Shown here piece after piece: positions 1 through 5,573 of a stretch of DNA of 6,932 nucleotides. The stretch's first letter is position 1. Every line of letters begins with the position of its first letter. The notes under the pieces are model-generated. The model saw only the letters and a list, made by a program, of their open reading frames with translations. It was not told the DNA's origin and ran no database searches. The translations under genes were made by a program, and so were the position numbers. Origin of the DNA: Desulfuromusa sp. (GTDB lineage Bacteria > Desulfobacterota > Desulfuromonadia > Desulfuromonadales > Geopsychrobacteraceae). The stretch lies in NCBI GenBank assembly GCA_030590745.1, contig JAUVCS010000044.1, positions 1 through 6,932 on the forward strand. Reading direction: 5' to 3'.

Positions 1-1
1 T

Positions 2-1102
2 TGCAAAATTCTCCGGGTCTGCCACCTCAACCGTTGCACCGTCGGTATCGCAACCCAGGATGAAAACCTCCGCGCACACTATCGCGGCACCGTCGAAAAA
101 GTTACCAGTTACTTGCGCAATATTGCTGAAGATGTTCGTGAAATTCTGGCAGATCTCGGGTTCCGCTCCTGCGATGAAATTATTGGGCGCACCGACCTGC
201 TCAAACAGATTGATGAACCCAATTTCAAAAAATTCAATTTTGATAGTATTTTGATGCAAGTTGAGGGGAGCAATCGAAAACAGAAGAAAAACACCCCTTT
301 CGATGACAATGCTTTTGAAAAAAACGTTCTTAAAGAAGTTTATCCGGTCATCAAAAACCCAAAAATGGAAATAGTGATTGAGCGGGATATCATCAATACC
401 AATCGCAGTTTCGGCACCCTGATCAGTGGAGAAATTGCCAAATTTTACGGCGATCAGGGACTACCAAAAGAGGCGATGATATTTAAGCTCAGAGGAGTTG
501 CAGGACAATCATTGGGAGCCTTTCTTTCTGAAGGGATGACCTTACTGCTGAACGGGGTTGGAAATGATTATGTTGGTAAAGGGATGCATGGCGGTCGGAT
601 AATTATCACCCCGGAAATTTATCAGGAAAACTCCTCGGCAGTTGGCAATACCTGTCTTTACGGTGCCACCGGTGGAAAATTATTTGTTGCGGGAACTGCG
701 GGCGAACGGTTTGCTGTCCGTAATTCTGGAGCCTTGGCGGTGGTGGAAGGAAGCGGAGATCATGCTTGTGAATATATGACCGGCGGAACCGTGGTGATCC
801 TAGGGGAGACCGGCATCAACTTTGCCGCAGGAATGACCGGGGGGGCGGCCTTTGTCTATGATCGCCAGAATAATTTTATTGACCGGTTGAATCAAGAACT
901 GGTCATCGCCCGCAGAATTGATGTTGATGATGATAATGAAGGTAAGCTCTATCTGAAGAAAATCCTCATCAGCTATTTCAACCGGACCAACAGCCCCAAA
1001 GCGAAAAAAATTCTCGGCGATTTTCGTGAGGAACTGGCCTACTTCTGGAGGGTCACCCCGAAAGATATGAAAGCACCGCTTAATCCTAAAGAAGGGGATT
1101 AA
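2..1102 (+). CDS. gltB: Glutamate synthase large (alpha) subunit, C-terminal part, 5' end outside window
   Basis: This is the last 366 codons of the NADPH-type glutamate synthase large subunit; the reading frame is open from base 2, so the first in-frame ATG at 113 is internal and not the start. The first visible residues hold a C-x5-C-x4-C pattern (residues 1, 7 and 12 of the fragment, within CHLNRC), which matches the 3Fe-4S ligands of GltB, followed by VGIATQD and GFRSCDEIIGRTDLL from the end of the FMN-binding synthase domain. The rest is the glycine-rich GXGXG beta-helix domain (NDYVGKGMHGGRIII, GNTCLYGATGG, GERFAVRNSGA, EYMTGGTVVILG, NFAAGMTGG). In the family this subunit hydrolyses glutamine and transfers the ammonia to 2-oxoglutarate at FMN, with electrons from GltD. 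The N-terminal amidotransferase domain lies upstream of the window. The stop is TAA, 69 bases before gltD, consistent with a gltBD operon. Identification is very secure. Confidence 0.97.
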   Translation, partial: CKILRVCHLNRCTVGIATQDENLRAHYRGTVEKVTSYLRNIAEDVREILADLGFRSCDEIIGRTDLLKQIDEPNFKKFNFDSILMQVEGSNRKQKKNTPFDDNAFEKNVLKEVYPVIKNPKMEIVIERDIINTNRSFGTLISGEIAKFYGDQGLPKEAMIFKLRGVAGQSLGAFLSEGMTLLLNGVGNDYVGKGMHGGRIIITPEIYQENSSAVGNTCLYGATGGKLFVAGTAGERFAVRNSGALAVVEGSGDHACEYMTGGTVVILGETGINFAAGMTGGAAFVYDRQNNFIDRLNQELVIARRIDVDDDNEGKLYLKKILISYFNRTNSPKAKKILGDFREELAYFWRVTPKDMKAPLNPKEGD

Positions 1103-1152
1103 AAAATTTCTTTAACCAGAAACTCTCAACGGAAAAGATAGAGTAAAGATCT

Positions 1153-1165
1153 TCTCCTCCGGAGA
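1153..1165 (+). promoter_or_regulatory. gltD ribosome binding site inside a small dyad
   Basis: GGAGA at 1161-1165 is a good Shine-Dalgarno sequence 6-7 bases before the gltD ATG at 1172, which supports that start. It is preceded three bases earlier by its exact complement TCTCC (1153-1157), so the mRNA could form a short 5-bp hairpin that hides the ribosome binding site. The dyad is seen directly; any effect on GltD translation is inference, and a 5-bp stem with a 3-base loop is only marginally stable. Confidence 0.45.
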
Positions 1166-1171
1166 CACATA

Positions 1172-2569
1172 ATGCAGAATTTTGTTGAAAACAGCCGTCA
1201 CGATCCCGAAAAATTTGAACCCACCCAGCGGTTGCGTAACTTTGAAGAAATTTATCAATTTTTCAATAACCGTCAGGTTCGCAAACAGGCTGAGCGCTGC
1301 GTCCAGTGTGGTGACCCTTTTTGCACTACCATAGGCTGCCCCTTACAGAACCACATTCCACAGTGGCTGGAAGCGATTGCAGATCGGGATCTGGAACGGG
1401 CATTCCTCCTCTCGAATGAAAGCTCCCCTTTTCCCGAAATTCTTGGCCGCATCTGTCCACAGGGGCATCTCTGCGAAGGGGCCTGTACTCTGGACGACGG
1501 TTTCGGTGCCATCACTATCGGAGCCATAGAAGCATCCATTACCGATCTGGCTTTTGCCGCAGGATTACAACTCCCTTTCCCCGGCATCCGGCATTCCGAA
1601 AAAGTTGCAATTATCGGTTCTGGTCCAGCGGGGATCTCCTGTGCCCATTTTTTACTGCGAGCCGGAATCAAAGTTGAAATGTATGAGCAGGCTGATCGTC
1701 CCGGGGGATTGCTGACCTATGGAATCCCCGGGTTCAAACTGGATAAGAAACTTGTTGAACAGCGTTTCAAGTTACTAAAAAAAGCCGGACTGAAATTACA
1801 TCTACAGCAAAAAATTGGTCAAGATATAGAACTTGATCAATTGATTGAGCAGAATGATGCAGTTTTTGTCGGCATTGGTGCAACCAAGGGTCGGCAGGCA
1901 GGGATCAAGGGGGAAGAACTGTCCCAAGTGATCATAGCAATGGACTATTTGACTGAAAAACAACAACAATTATTCGGCAAAAGTGCCAATCCTGAGTTTT
2001 CCATGCAGGATAAGAGAGTTGTGGTCATCGGTGGAGGCGACACAGCCATGGATTGTCTGCGAACTGCCATCCGTGATGGCGCTAGCCAGGTTTCATGCCT
2101 CTACCGCCGCGATGAGGCCAACATGCCCGGCAGCCCCAAAGAGTTTCACAACGCCATCGAAGAAGGAGTTGAATTCTGCTTCAATATCAGCCCTCGTGAA
2201 ATCCGCCTCGAAACTGGCGGTCTGCTCTGTGTTGAAGTTGAAAAGACTCAGTTGGGTAAAAAAGGGGAAGATGGTCGCCAACAGGTAGAGATCATCCCTA
2301 ACACCGCACACTGCGTCCCGGCAGATATAGTTATTTTAGCCCTGGGATTTGATGTTGCTACCCTCCCGGGACTTGATAAAGCGGGAATAACAACGGATAA
2401 ATGGGGACAAATCCAGATTGATTCAATCTCTGGAATAACCAACCAGTCGAAAATCTATTCAGGGGGCGATTGCTATCGAGGTGCAGATCTGGTTGTGAAC
2501 GCTGCTGCAGACGGACGCAAGGCTGCCCTGGCGATCATGCGTAAACTCCTAGTGCCGTGTCATGGATGA
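1172..2569 (+). CDS. gltD: Glutamate synthase small (beta) subunit, NADPH-dependent
   Basis: A complete 465-residue GltD, close to the usual length of about 470. In the family this flavoprotein oxidises NADPH at FAD and passes electrons through iron-sulfur clusters to GltB for glutamate synthesis in the cytoplasm. The N-terminal part carries two cysteine groups for 4Fe-4S clusters: C43-x2-C46-x4-C51-x4-C56 and C95-x5-C101-x3-C105. The FAD-binding Rossmann motif is VAIIGSGPAG (145-154) followed by RPGGLLTYGIPGFKL (176-190). The NADPH-binding motif is VVVIGGGDTAMDC (283-295), followed by YRRDEANMPG (311-320). The C-terminal FAD contact GGDCYRGADLVVNAAADG lies at 431-448. All key residues are present. 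It follows gltB by 69 bases and is probably co-transcribed. Related family members (small subunits of sulfide dehydrogenase or dihydropyrimidine dehydrogenase-like enzymes) share this fold, but the gltB neighbour makes GltD the clear call. Confidence 0.97.
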   Translation: MQNFVENSRHDPEKFEPTQRLRNFEEIYQFFNNRQVRKQAERCVQCGDPFCTTIGCPLQNHIPQWLEAIADRDLERAFLLSNESSPFPEILGRICPQGHLCEGACTLDDGFGAITIGAIEASITDLAFAAGLQLPFPGIRHSEKVAIIGSGPAGISCAHFLLRAGIKVEMYEQADRPGGLLTYGIPGFKLDKKLVEQRFKLLKKAGLKLHLQQKIGQDIELDQLIEQNDAVFVGIGATKGRQAGIKGEELSQVIIAMDYLTEKQQQLFGKSANPEFSMQDKRVVVIGGGDTAMDCLRTAIRDGASQVSCLYRRDEANMPGSPKEFHNAIEEGVEFCFNISPREIRLETGGLLCVEVEKTQLGKKGEDGRQQVEIIPNTAHCVPADIVILALGFDVATLPGLDKAGITTDKWGQIQIDSISGITNQSKIYSGGDCYRGADLVVNAAADGRKAALAIMRKLLVPCHG

Positions 2570-2607
2570 AGTGTTGCAAAACTCCCAAAGATATATGCGC
2601 AGCCATC

Positions 2608-2644
2608 TTGACAAGAGATTTGACCGATAGCTTCGGCTTGTCAA
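2608..2644. repeat. Inverted repeat downstream of gltD, possible terminator or regulatory dyad
   Basis: TTGACAAG (2608-2615) is repeated as its exact reverse complement CTTGTCAA (2637-2644), with 21 bases between. Inside lies a smaller dyad CCGA (2624-2627) / TCGG (2633-2636) that abuts the right arm, so an RNA could form a longer stem with an 8-base bulge on its left side. It lies in the 145-base gap between gltD and the arsR gene, 38 bases after the gltD stop. There is no clear U-tract after it, so a factor-independent terminator is only a possibility; it could also be a protein-binding site upstream of the arsR promoter. Confidence 0.4.
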
Positions 2645-2662
2645 TAATCAGGAAATTACTCA

Positions 2663-2691
2663 TTGACGAAATAAATCTATTTGGCTATATT
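2663..2691 (+). promoter_or_regulatory. Sigma70-type promoter of the arsR cassette
   Basis: A -35 box TTGACG (2663-2668) and a -10 box TATATT (2686-2691) are separated by exactly 17 bases, each one mismatch from the sigma70 consensus. A start near 2698 would leave a leader of about 17 bases containing GGGAG (2704-2708), six bases before the arsR ATG at 2715. The -10 box is precisely the six-base centre of the operator dyad described separately, so repressor and RNA polymerase should exclude each other. This is a sequence prediction without experimental mapping. Confidence 0.7.
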
Positions 2692-2696
2692 GCCAA
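2681..2696. promoter_or_regulatory. Operator copy 1: TTGGC-TATATT-GCCAA dyad over the arsR promoter
   Basis: Perfect five-base arms TTGGC (2681-2685) and GCCAA (2692-2696) flank TATATT. The same motif recurs before the permease gene at 3074-3091, and the conserved string CTATTTGGCTAT is shared by both copies. A dyad on the -10 box of a gene for a winged-helix repressor is the classical layout of an autoregulatory ArsR/SmtB operator. The symmetry and duplication are seen directly; binding by the adjacent ArsR protein is inferred. Confidence 0.7.
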
Positions 2697-2714
2697 GTAC
2701 TGAGGGAGATAATC

Positions 2715-3053
2715 ATGTATCAAGAGAATAAAAAGCACTTAGAGGCTCGTGCTAAGGTTTTGAAGGCCATGGCTCATCCTAGTCGGTTATTTATTATCGA
2801 AGAGTTGGAAAGAGAAGAACGTTGTGTCTGTGATCTGACCGAATTGATTGGCGCTGATATTTCGACGGTCTCCAAGCATCTGTCGGTTTTGAAACAAGCG
2901 GGTATCGTGATTGATGACAAACGTGGCAACCAAGTTTTCTATCAATTGAGAGTTCCTTGTATTCTTAATTTTTTTGGCTGCGTAGAATCGGTTCTGGAGG
3001 CTCAAGCCCAGGATCACACCGCATTTATGAAAATAGGCACCGTCTCAAATTAG
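2715..3053 (+). CDS. ArsR/SmtB-family metal(loid)-sensing transcriptional repressor
   Basis: A 112-residue protein of typical ArsR-family length with a single winged helix-turn-helix domain. AMAHPSRLFIIEELE (18-32) is the family's hallmark second helix, DISTVSKHLSVLKQAGIV (48-65) is the helix-turn-helix, and DKRGNQVFYQL (68-78) forms the beta-wing. RCVCDL (36-41) places a CxC pair, C37 and C39, where classical arsenic sensors carry the ligand-binding CVC motif. Two further cysteines, C82 and C89, lie in the C-terminal region and could supply a third ligand. In the family, ligand binding releases the repressor from DNA; As(III), Sb(III) or another thiophilic ion or organoarsenical are the candidates, and the sequence alone does not decide between them. 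The start has a GGGAG ribosome site six bases upstream. It is the first gene of a three-gene cassette and probably represses itself and the permease through the two dyads at 2681-2696 and 3074-3091. Confidence 0.92.
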   Translation: MYQENKKHLEARAKVLKAMAHPSRLFIIEELEREERCVCDLTELIGADISTVSKHLSVLKQAGIVIDDKRGNQVFYQLRVPCILNFFGCVESVLEAQAQDHTAFMKIGTVSN

Positions 3054-3073
3054 ACCCTTTTTTTAACTATCTA

Positions 3074-3091
3074 TTTGGCTATTATGCCAAA
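3074..3091. promoter_or_regulatory. Operator copy 2: perfect TTTGGC-TATTAT-GCCAAA dyad before the permease
   Basis: Six-base arms TTTGGC (3074-3079) and GCCAAA (3086-3091) flank TATTAT, in the 50-base gap between the repressor and permease genes. The centre TATTAT could serve as a -10 box, but the expected -35 position (3057-3062) is CTTTTT, so a second promoter would be weak or need activation. The last base of the dyad overlaps AGAGG (3091-3095), the likely ribosome binding site for the ATG at 3104. The same protein that binds the first copy probably binds here; an RNA hairpin that limits permease translation is an alternative reading. Confidence 0.65.
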
Positions 3092-3103
3092 GAGGCAAGA
3101 ACC

Positions 3104-4414
3104 ATGAATTGGAAAAACGAATGGAAACCACTGTTCTGGATTGTGTTTGTTTTTAGTGGTTGTTTTTTTCTGCCAGTCGAACTGGAACGGGTTCAGGGTG
3201 CCATCATGGAATCCCTACACCTGGTTAAGTGGTATGCTCGCGAGCATGTGCTGTTATGTTTGATCCCAGCCTTTTTCATTGCTGGTGCAGTGGCTGTTTT
3301 TGTCAGCCAAGCGGCGGTGATGAAATATCTCGGACCAAAGGCGAATAAAGCCCTGGCTTATGGTGTTGCATCGGTTTCTGGAACTATTCTCGCTGTCTGC
3401 TCCTGCACTATTCTACCATTGTTTGCTGGCATCTACCGGATGGGAGCCGGTCTTGGTCCCGCCTGTGCCTTTCTTTATTCTGGACCAGCCATCAACATTC
3501 TCGCTATTGTCTTGACGGCACGAATTCTTGGACCAGAGATGGGTATCGCCCGGGCAGTCGGGGCGATTGTTTTTGCTGTCGTTATCGGTCTGGCAATGCA
3601 CTTCTTCTTCCGTCATGAAGAAGAAGAGAAAGCGGCAGCAGCAGTTTCCATGATGAGCGAAGAGGAGGTCGTCCGCCCGCTGTGGCAGACAGCCCTCTAC
3701 TTTACCAGCATGGTTGGTATCCTTGTTTTTGCCAATTGGGGCAAAACTGATACTCCATCTGGACTCTGGCACGATATCTACACAGCCAAGTGGATCATTA
3801 CTAGCGTATTTTCCGTTGCGTTAGCCCTGATGCTTGCAACTTGGTTCCGACTTGGTTTCGTCCGAATTTTCTTAGCCTCACTTCCGGCTCTATTATTGGC
3901 AATTATCCAACCACAACAACCAGCTCTCGCTTTTACCTTTGGCATCATTGGCCTGTCAACGCTGAGCAATCTGAAAAGTACCCGTGATGGTGAGATGGGT
4001 GAGTGGTTCAACGAAAGTTGGGATTTTGCCAAGAAAATTCTTCCACTGCTGTTGATCGGAGTATTGATTGCTGGTTTGCTACTTGGTCGCCCGGGTCATG
4101 AAGGGCTAATCCCGTCAGAGTGGGTCGTATCACTGGTCGGCGGCAACTCGGTATTTGCCAACTTGTTCGCCTCGGTGTTCGGTGCTTTTATGTATTTCGC
4201 CACCCTGACTGAAGTTCCCATCTTGCAGGGACTGATGGGAGCCGGCATGGGTAAAGGTCCAGCTTTAGCGCTGCTGCTGGCTGGACCCGCCCTGAGTTTA
4301 CCTAACATGTTGGTCATCCGTAGCGTCATGGGCAACAAAAAAACTGCTGTTTTTGTTCTGTTGGTGATGGTGATGGCCACCATCAGCGGGTTGATTTACG
4401 GAACACTTTTTTAA
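3104..4414 (+). CDS. CxC-containing membrane permease, ArsP/YraQ (DUF318)-like, probable efflux
   Basis: A 436-residue polytopic inner-membrane protein with roughly ten to twelve hydrophobic segments, among them about 10-25, 48-70, 84-110, 116-138, 148-168, 197-211, 229-246, 251-290, 312-328, 340-365, 385-405 and 413-434. It shows the layout of the ArsP/YraQ permease family: two related halves, each with a GPA signature (SGPAINIL 126-133 and AGPALSLPN 393-401), and a membrane-embedded CxC motif, AVCSCTILPL (97-106). ATLTEVPIL (366-374) is a second conserved patch. A charged loop HEEEE (171-175) is probably cytoplasmic. ArsP members export trivalent organoarsenicals, and the CxC cysteines suggest handling of a thiophilic substrate, but the substrate here is unknown. 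It lies 50 bases after the arsR-like gene, behind operator copy 2, and 33 bases before a CxxC thioredoxin-like gene, which implies a thiol-dependent transport step. The family call is firm; the arsenical role is only a working inference. Confidence 0.85.
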   Translation: MNWKNEWKPLFWIVFVFSGCFFLPVELERVQGAIMESLHLVKWYAREHVLLCLIPAFFIAGAVAVFVSQAAVMKYLGPKANKALAYGVASVSGTILAVCSCTILPLFAGIYRMGAGLGPACAFLYSGPAINILAIVLTARILGPEMGIARAVGAIVFAVVIGLAMHFFFRHEEEEKAAAAVSMMSEEEVVRPLWQTALYFTSMVGILVFANWGKTDTPSGLWHDIYTAKWIITSVFSVALALMLATWFRLGFVRIFLASLPALLLAIIQPQQPALAFTFGIIGLSTLSNLKSTRDGEMGEWFNESWDFAKKILPLLLIGVLIAGLLLGRPGHEGLIPSEWVVSLVGGNSVFANLFASVFGAFMYFATLTEVPILQGLMGAGMGKGPALALLLAGPALSLPNMLVIRSVMGNKKTAVFVLLVMVMATISGLIYGTLF

Positions 4415-4447
4415 TCAATCATTAGAAACACTATAAGGAGATCCACA

Positions 4448-4681
4448 ATGAAAAAAATTCAGATCCTCGGCACCGGTTGTGCTAAATGTGAAAAACTTGC
4501 AGAAAATACCAAACAGGCCGCAGATAACCTCGGGCTAGATTACGAAATGGAAAAGATTACTGAACTCAACCAGATCATGAACTTCGGTGTGATGACCACC
4601 CCCGGATTGGCGGTCGATGGCAAAGTATTAGTTGCCGGAAAAGTACCTAGTCCGGCCTATATCGAAAAGCTGATCGGGTGA
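4448..4681 (+). CDS. Small thioredoxin-fold protein with CxxC (redox-active disulfide protein 2 type)
   Basis: A 77-residue minimal thioredoxin-like protein starting MKKIQILGTGCAKC, with the redox pair C11-x2-C14 directly after the first beta strand and MTTPGLAVDGKVL (49-61) carrying the cis-proline P52 characteristic of the fold. It has no signal peptide or membrane segment, so it should act in the cytoplasm. Its length and the GTGCxKC start match the small family often annotated as redox-active disulfide protein 2, commonly encoded beside DUF318 permeases. An AAGGAG ribosome site (4435-4440) lies seven bases before the ATG, and the gene follows the permease by 33 bases, so co-transcription is likely. 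It probably reduces the permease cysteines or bound substrate, or carries the soft ligand to the permease as a chaperone. These roles are inferred from context and not shown by the sequence. Confidence 0.88.
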   Translation: MKKIQILGTGCAKCEKLAENTKQAADNLGLDYEMEKITELNQIMNFGVMTTPGLAVDGKVLVAGKVPSPAYIEKLIG

Positions 4682-5014
4682 GTTTGTTGATAGGATATTT
4701 CTATTGACGCTTTTGATCTGTTTAACTGCGGGAGAAAGTTGGGCCTCCAAAAGTCAGAACTTTACTTTTGAAAACAGGTTTCGGGACAATCTGGTCGATT
4801 CGCAAAAATAGTAAAATTTGCATTTTGAAAAACAGATAGCCGTTCTTTTTAAACAGCTTAAATCTTGAGCCAACGTGCTGCCCAGAGCGTAACCAACCTT
4901 CTGACCAATAACCATGAAGTGTCTCCTTTCTGCCACATGCCTCACTTGGCAAAGATTGACAAATGACAAAGTTTGCCATAGCCTGATTTTGTAGATCTAA
5001 AAAAGGAGAATGAC
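4682..5014. other. Spacer of 333 bases with no convincing gene
   Basis: No well-supported coding region or tRNA was seen here. It holds an AT-rich inverted repeat, CAAAAGT (4748-4754) and ACTTTTG (4764-4770) with a nine-base loop and no T-run after it, so it is a poor terminator candidate even though the thioredoxin-like gene needs one. The minus strand stays open from 5021 down to 4722 (99 codons) and in another frame from 4969 to 4754, but neither product resembles a family I recognise, and the longer one overlaps the parD start and its promoter. The stretch may be the decayed remnant of a lost gene. Its right end carries the parDE control region. Confidence 0.5.
4947..4984 (+). promoter_or_regulatory. 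Putative parDE promoter with a surrounding inverted repeat
   Basis: TGGCAAA (4947-4953) and TTTGCCA (4972-4978) are exact reverse complements 18 bases apart. Between them lies a perfect -35 box TTGACA (4956-4961); 17 bases later TAGCCT (4979-4984) is a weak -10 candidate that keeps the T, A and final T of the consensus. The position, 31 to 68 bases before the parD start, fits an operator for the ribbon-helix-helix antitoxin, which in ParDE systems represses its own operon alone or in complex with the toxin. The dyad is seen directly, and the binding is inference. Confidence 0.5.
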
Positions 5015-5248
5015 ATGGCAACTATGAATATTTCGCTACCGGACCAGATGAGAGGTTGGGTTGAGGAGTGTGTGCAAAGCGGAAGATACTCTAATGCATC
5101 CGACTATGTACGGGATCTGATCAGAAGGGATCATATAAAGCTGGAGCAATTACGGCAGGCCTTGATCGAGGGAGAAAACTCCGGCCCTTCGACTGGTCTG
5201 GATATTGATGCCTTCATCGCTGAGAAAAAGAAATCCCTGTCGTTATGA
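5015..5248 (+). CDS. parD: ParD-type ribbon-helix-helix antitoxin
   Basis: A 77-residue protein with the N-terminal ribbon-helix-helix of ParD/CopG antitoxins: the DNA-binding strand TMNISLP (3-9), a first helix DQMRGWVEECVQSG (10-23) and the signature GRYSNASDYVRDLIRRD (23-39). The C-terminal half (about 40-77) is charged and ends in DAFIAEKKKSLSL, as expected for the flexible segment that wraps and neutralises the toxin. The start at 5015 follows AAGGAG (5003-5008) with six bases spacing; an ATG at 5010 is out of frame. It overlaps the following toxin gene by four bases (ATGA), a strong sign of translational coupling. It should also repress the operon through the dyad at 4947-4978. Confidence 0.92.
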   Translation: MATMNISLPDQMRGWVEECVQSGRYSNASDYVRDLIRRDHIKLEQLRQALIEGENSGPSTGLDIDAFIAEKKKSLSL

Positions 5249-5535
5249 GGCAGGTGATTTTATCCCCCAAAGCGAAATCAGACCTGAGTGGCATATGGGA
5301 TTATACGCTTGCTGAATGGGGGATTGACCAAGCGGAAAAATATGTCCGCGAGTTATGGACTGTGATGCAAGCACAGGCCGGTGACTCATCGGCTGCTGCT
5401 GATATCAGTGATGTGAGGAAAGGGTATCGGAAAATCAGATCCGGTTCACATGTCATCTTTTTTAAATCGAGTGGTGATGGTATTGATGTCGTGCGGATAT
5501 TGCACCAACAAATGGATTTCGAGCGACATCTTTAA
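5245..5535 (+). CDS. parE: ParE-type toxin of the RelE/ParE superfamily
   Basis: A 96-residue protein of normal ParE length. It begins with a beta strand, RQVILSPKAKSDLSGIWDYT (2-21), followed by two helices (IDQAEKYVRELWTVMQ, 27-42), and ends with the ParE core VRKGYRKIRSGSHVIFFKSS (57-76) and the C-terminal strand VVRILHQQMDFERHL (82-96), the most recognisable ParE signature. Characterised ParE toxins inhibit DNA gyrase and halt replication until bound by ParD, although some homologues have other targets; the target here is untested. The reading frame is intact, with no frameshift. Its ATG overlaps the parD stop codon, so translation depends on parD, and the hairpin ten bases after its stop ends the operon. 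Confidence 0.92.
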   Translation: MRQVILSPKAKSDLSGIWDYTLAEWGIDQAEKYVRELWTVMQAQAGDSSAAADISDVRKGYRKIRSGSHVIFFKSSGDGIDVVRILHQQMDFERHL

Positions 5536-5545
5536 AAATACATAA

Positions 5546-5570
5546 GGCGGCGCATTATTTTTGCGCCGTC
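5546..5570. terminator. Hairpin terminator shared by convergent parDE and cbiET
   Basis: GGCGGCGCA (5546-5554) pairs with TGCGCCGTC (5562-5570) over nine base pairs, one of them a G-U wobble, around a seven-base loop. On the + strand it is followed by ATTTTACTT; on the - strand by TTATGTATTTTT, so it can act in both directions. It starts ten bases after the parE stop and its last base is three bases from the cbiET stop codon (5574-5576). The GC-rich stem between two convergent stop codons makes a bidirectional factor-independent terminator the best reading, although the U-tracts are modest. Confidence 0.8.
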
Positions 5571-5573
5571 ATT

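Noticed and set aside
113..1102. gltB fragment as a complete 329-residue gene starting at 113
   Set aside because: The same frame is open to the window start and the upstream codons encode conserved GltB sequence including the 3Fe-4S cysteines.
1273..1671. Minus-strand open frame of 132 codons inside gltD
   Set aside because: It lies wholly antisense to clearly conserved gltD sequence (iron-sulfur and FAD regions) and is a shadow frame.
3413..3772. Minus-strand open frame of 119 codons inside the permease gene
   Set aside because: It is antisense to a well-supported membrane protein and its product matches nothing I recognise.
4704..4727. TTGACG followed by TTAACT as a promoter after the thioredoxin-like gene
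   Set aside because: The spacing is only 12 bases, and at 17 bases the sequence is TGCGGG, which is not a -10 box.
4748..4770. Inverted repeat CAAAAGT/ACTTTTG as terminator of the arsR cassette
   Set aside because: The stem is short and AT-rich and is followed by AAAACAGG, not a T-run.
4722..5021. Minus-strand open frame of 99 codons
   Set aside because: It overlaps the parD start and its promoter, shows no recognisable domain, and has a low-complexity, unlikely composition; kept only as a possible remnant in the spacer entry.
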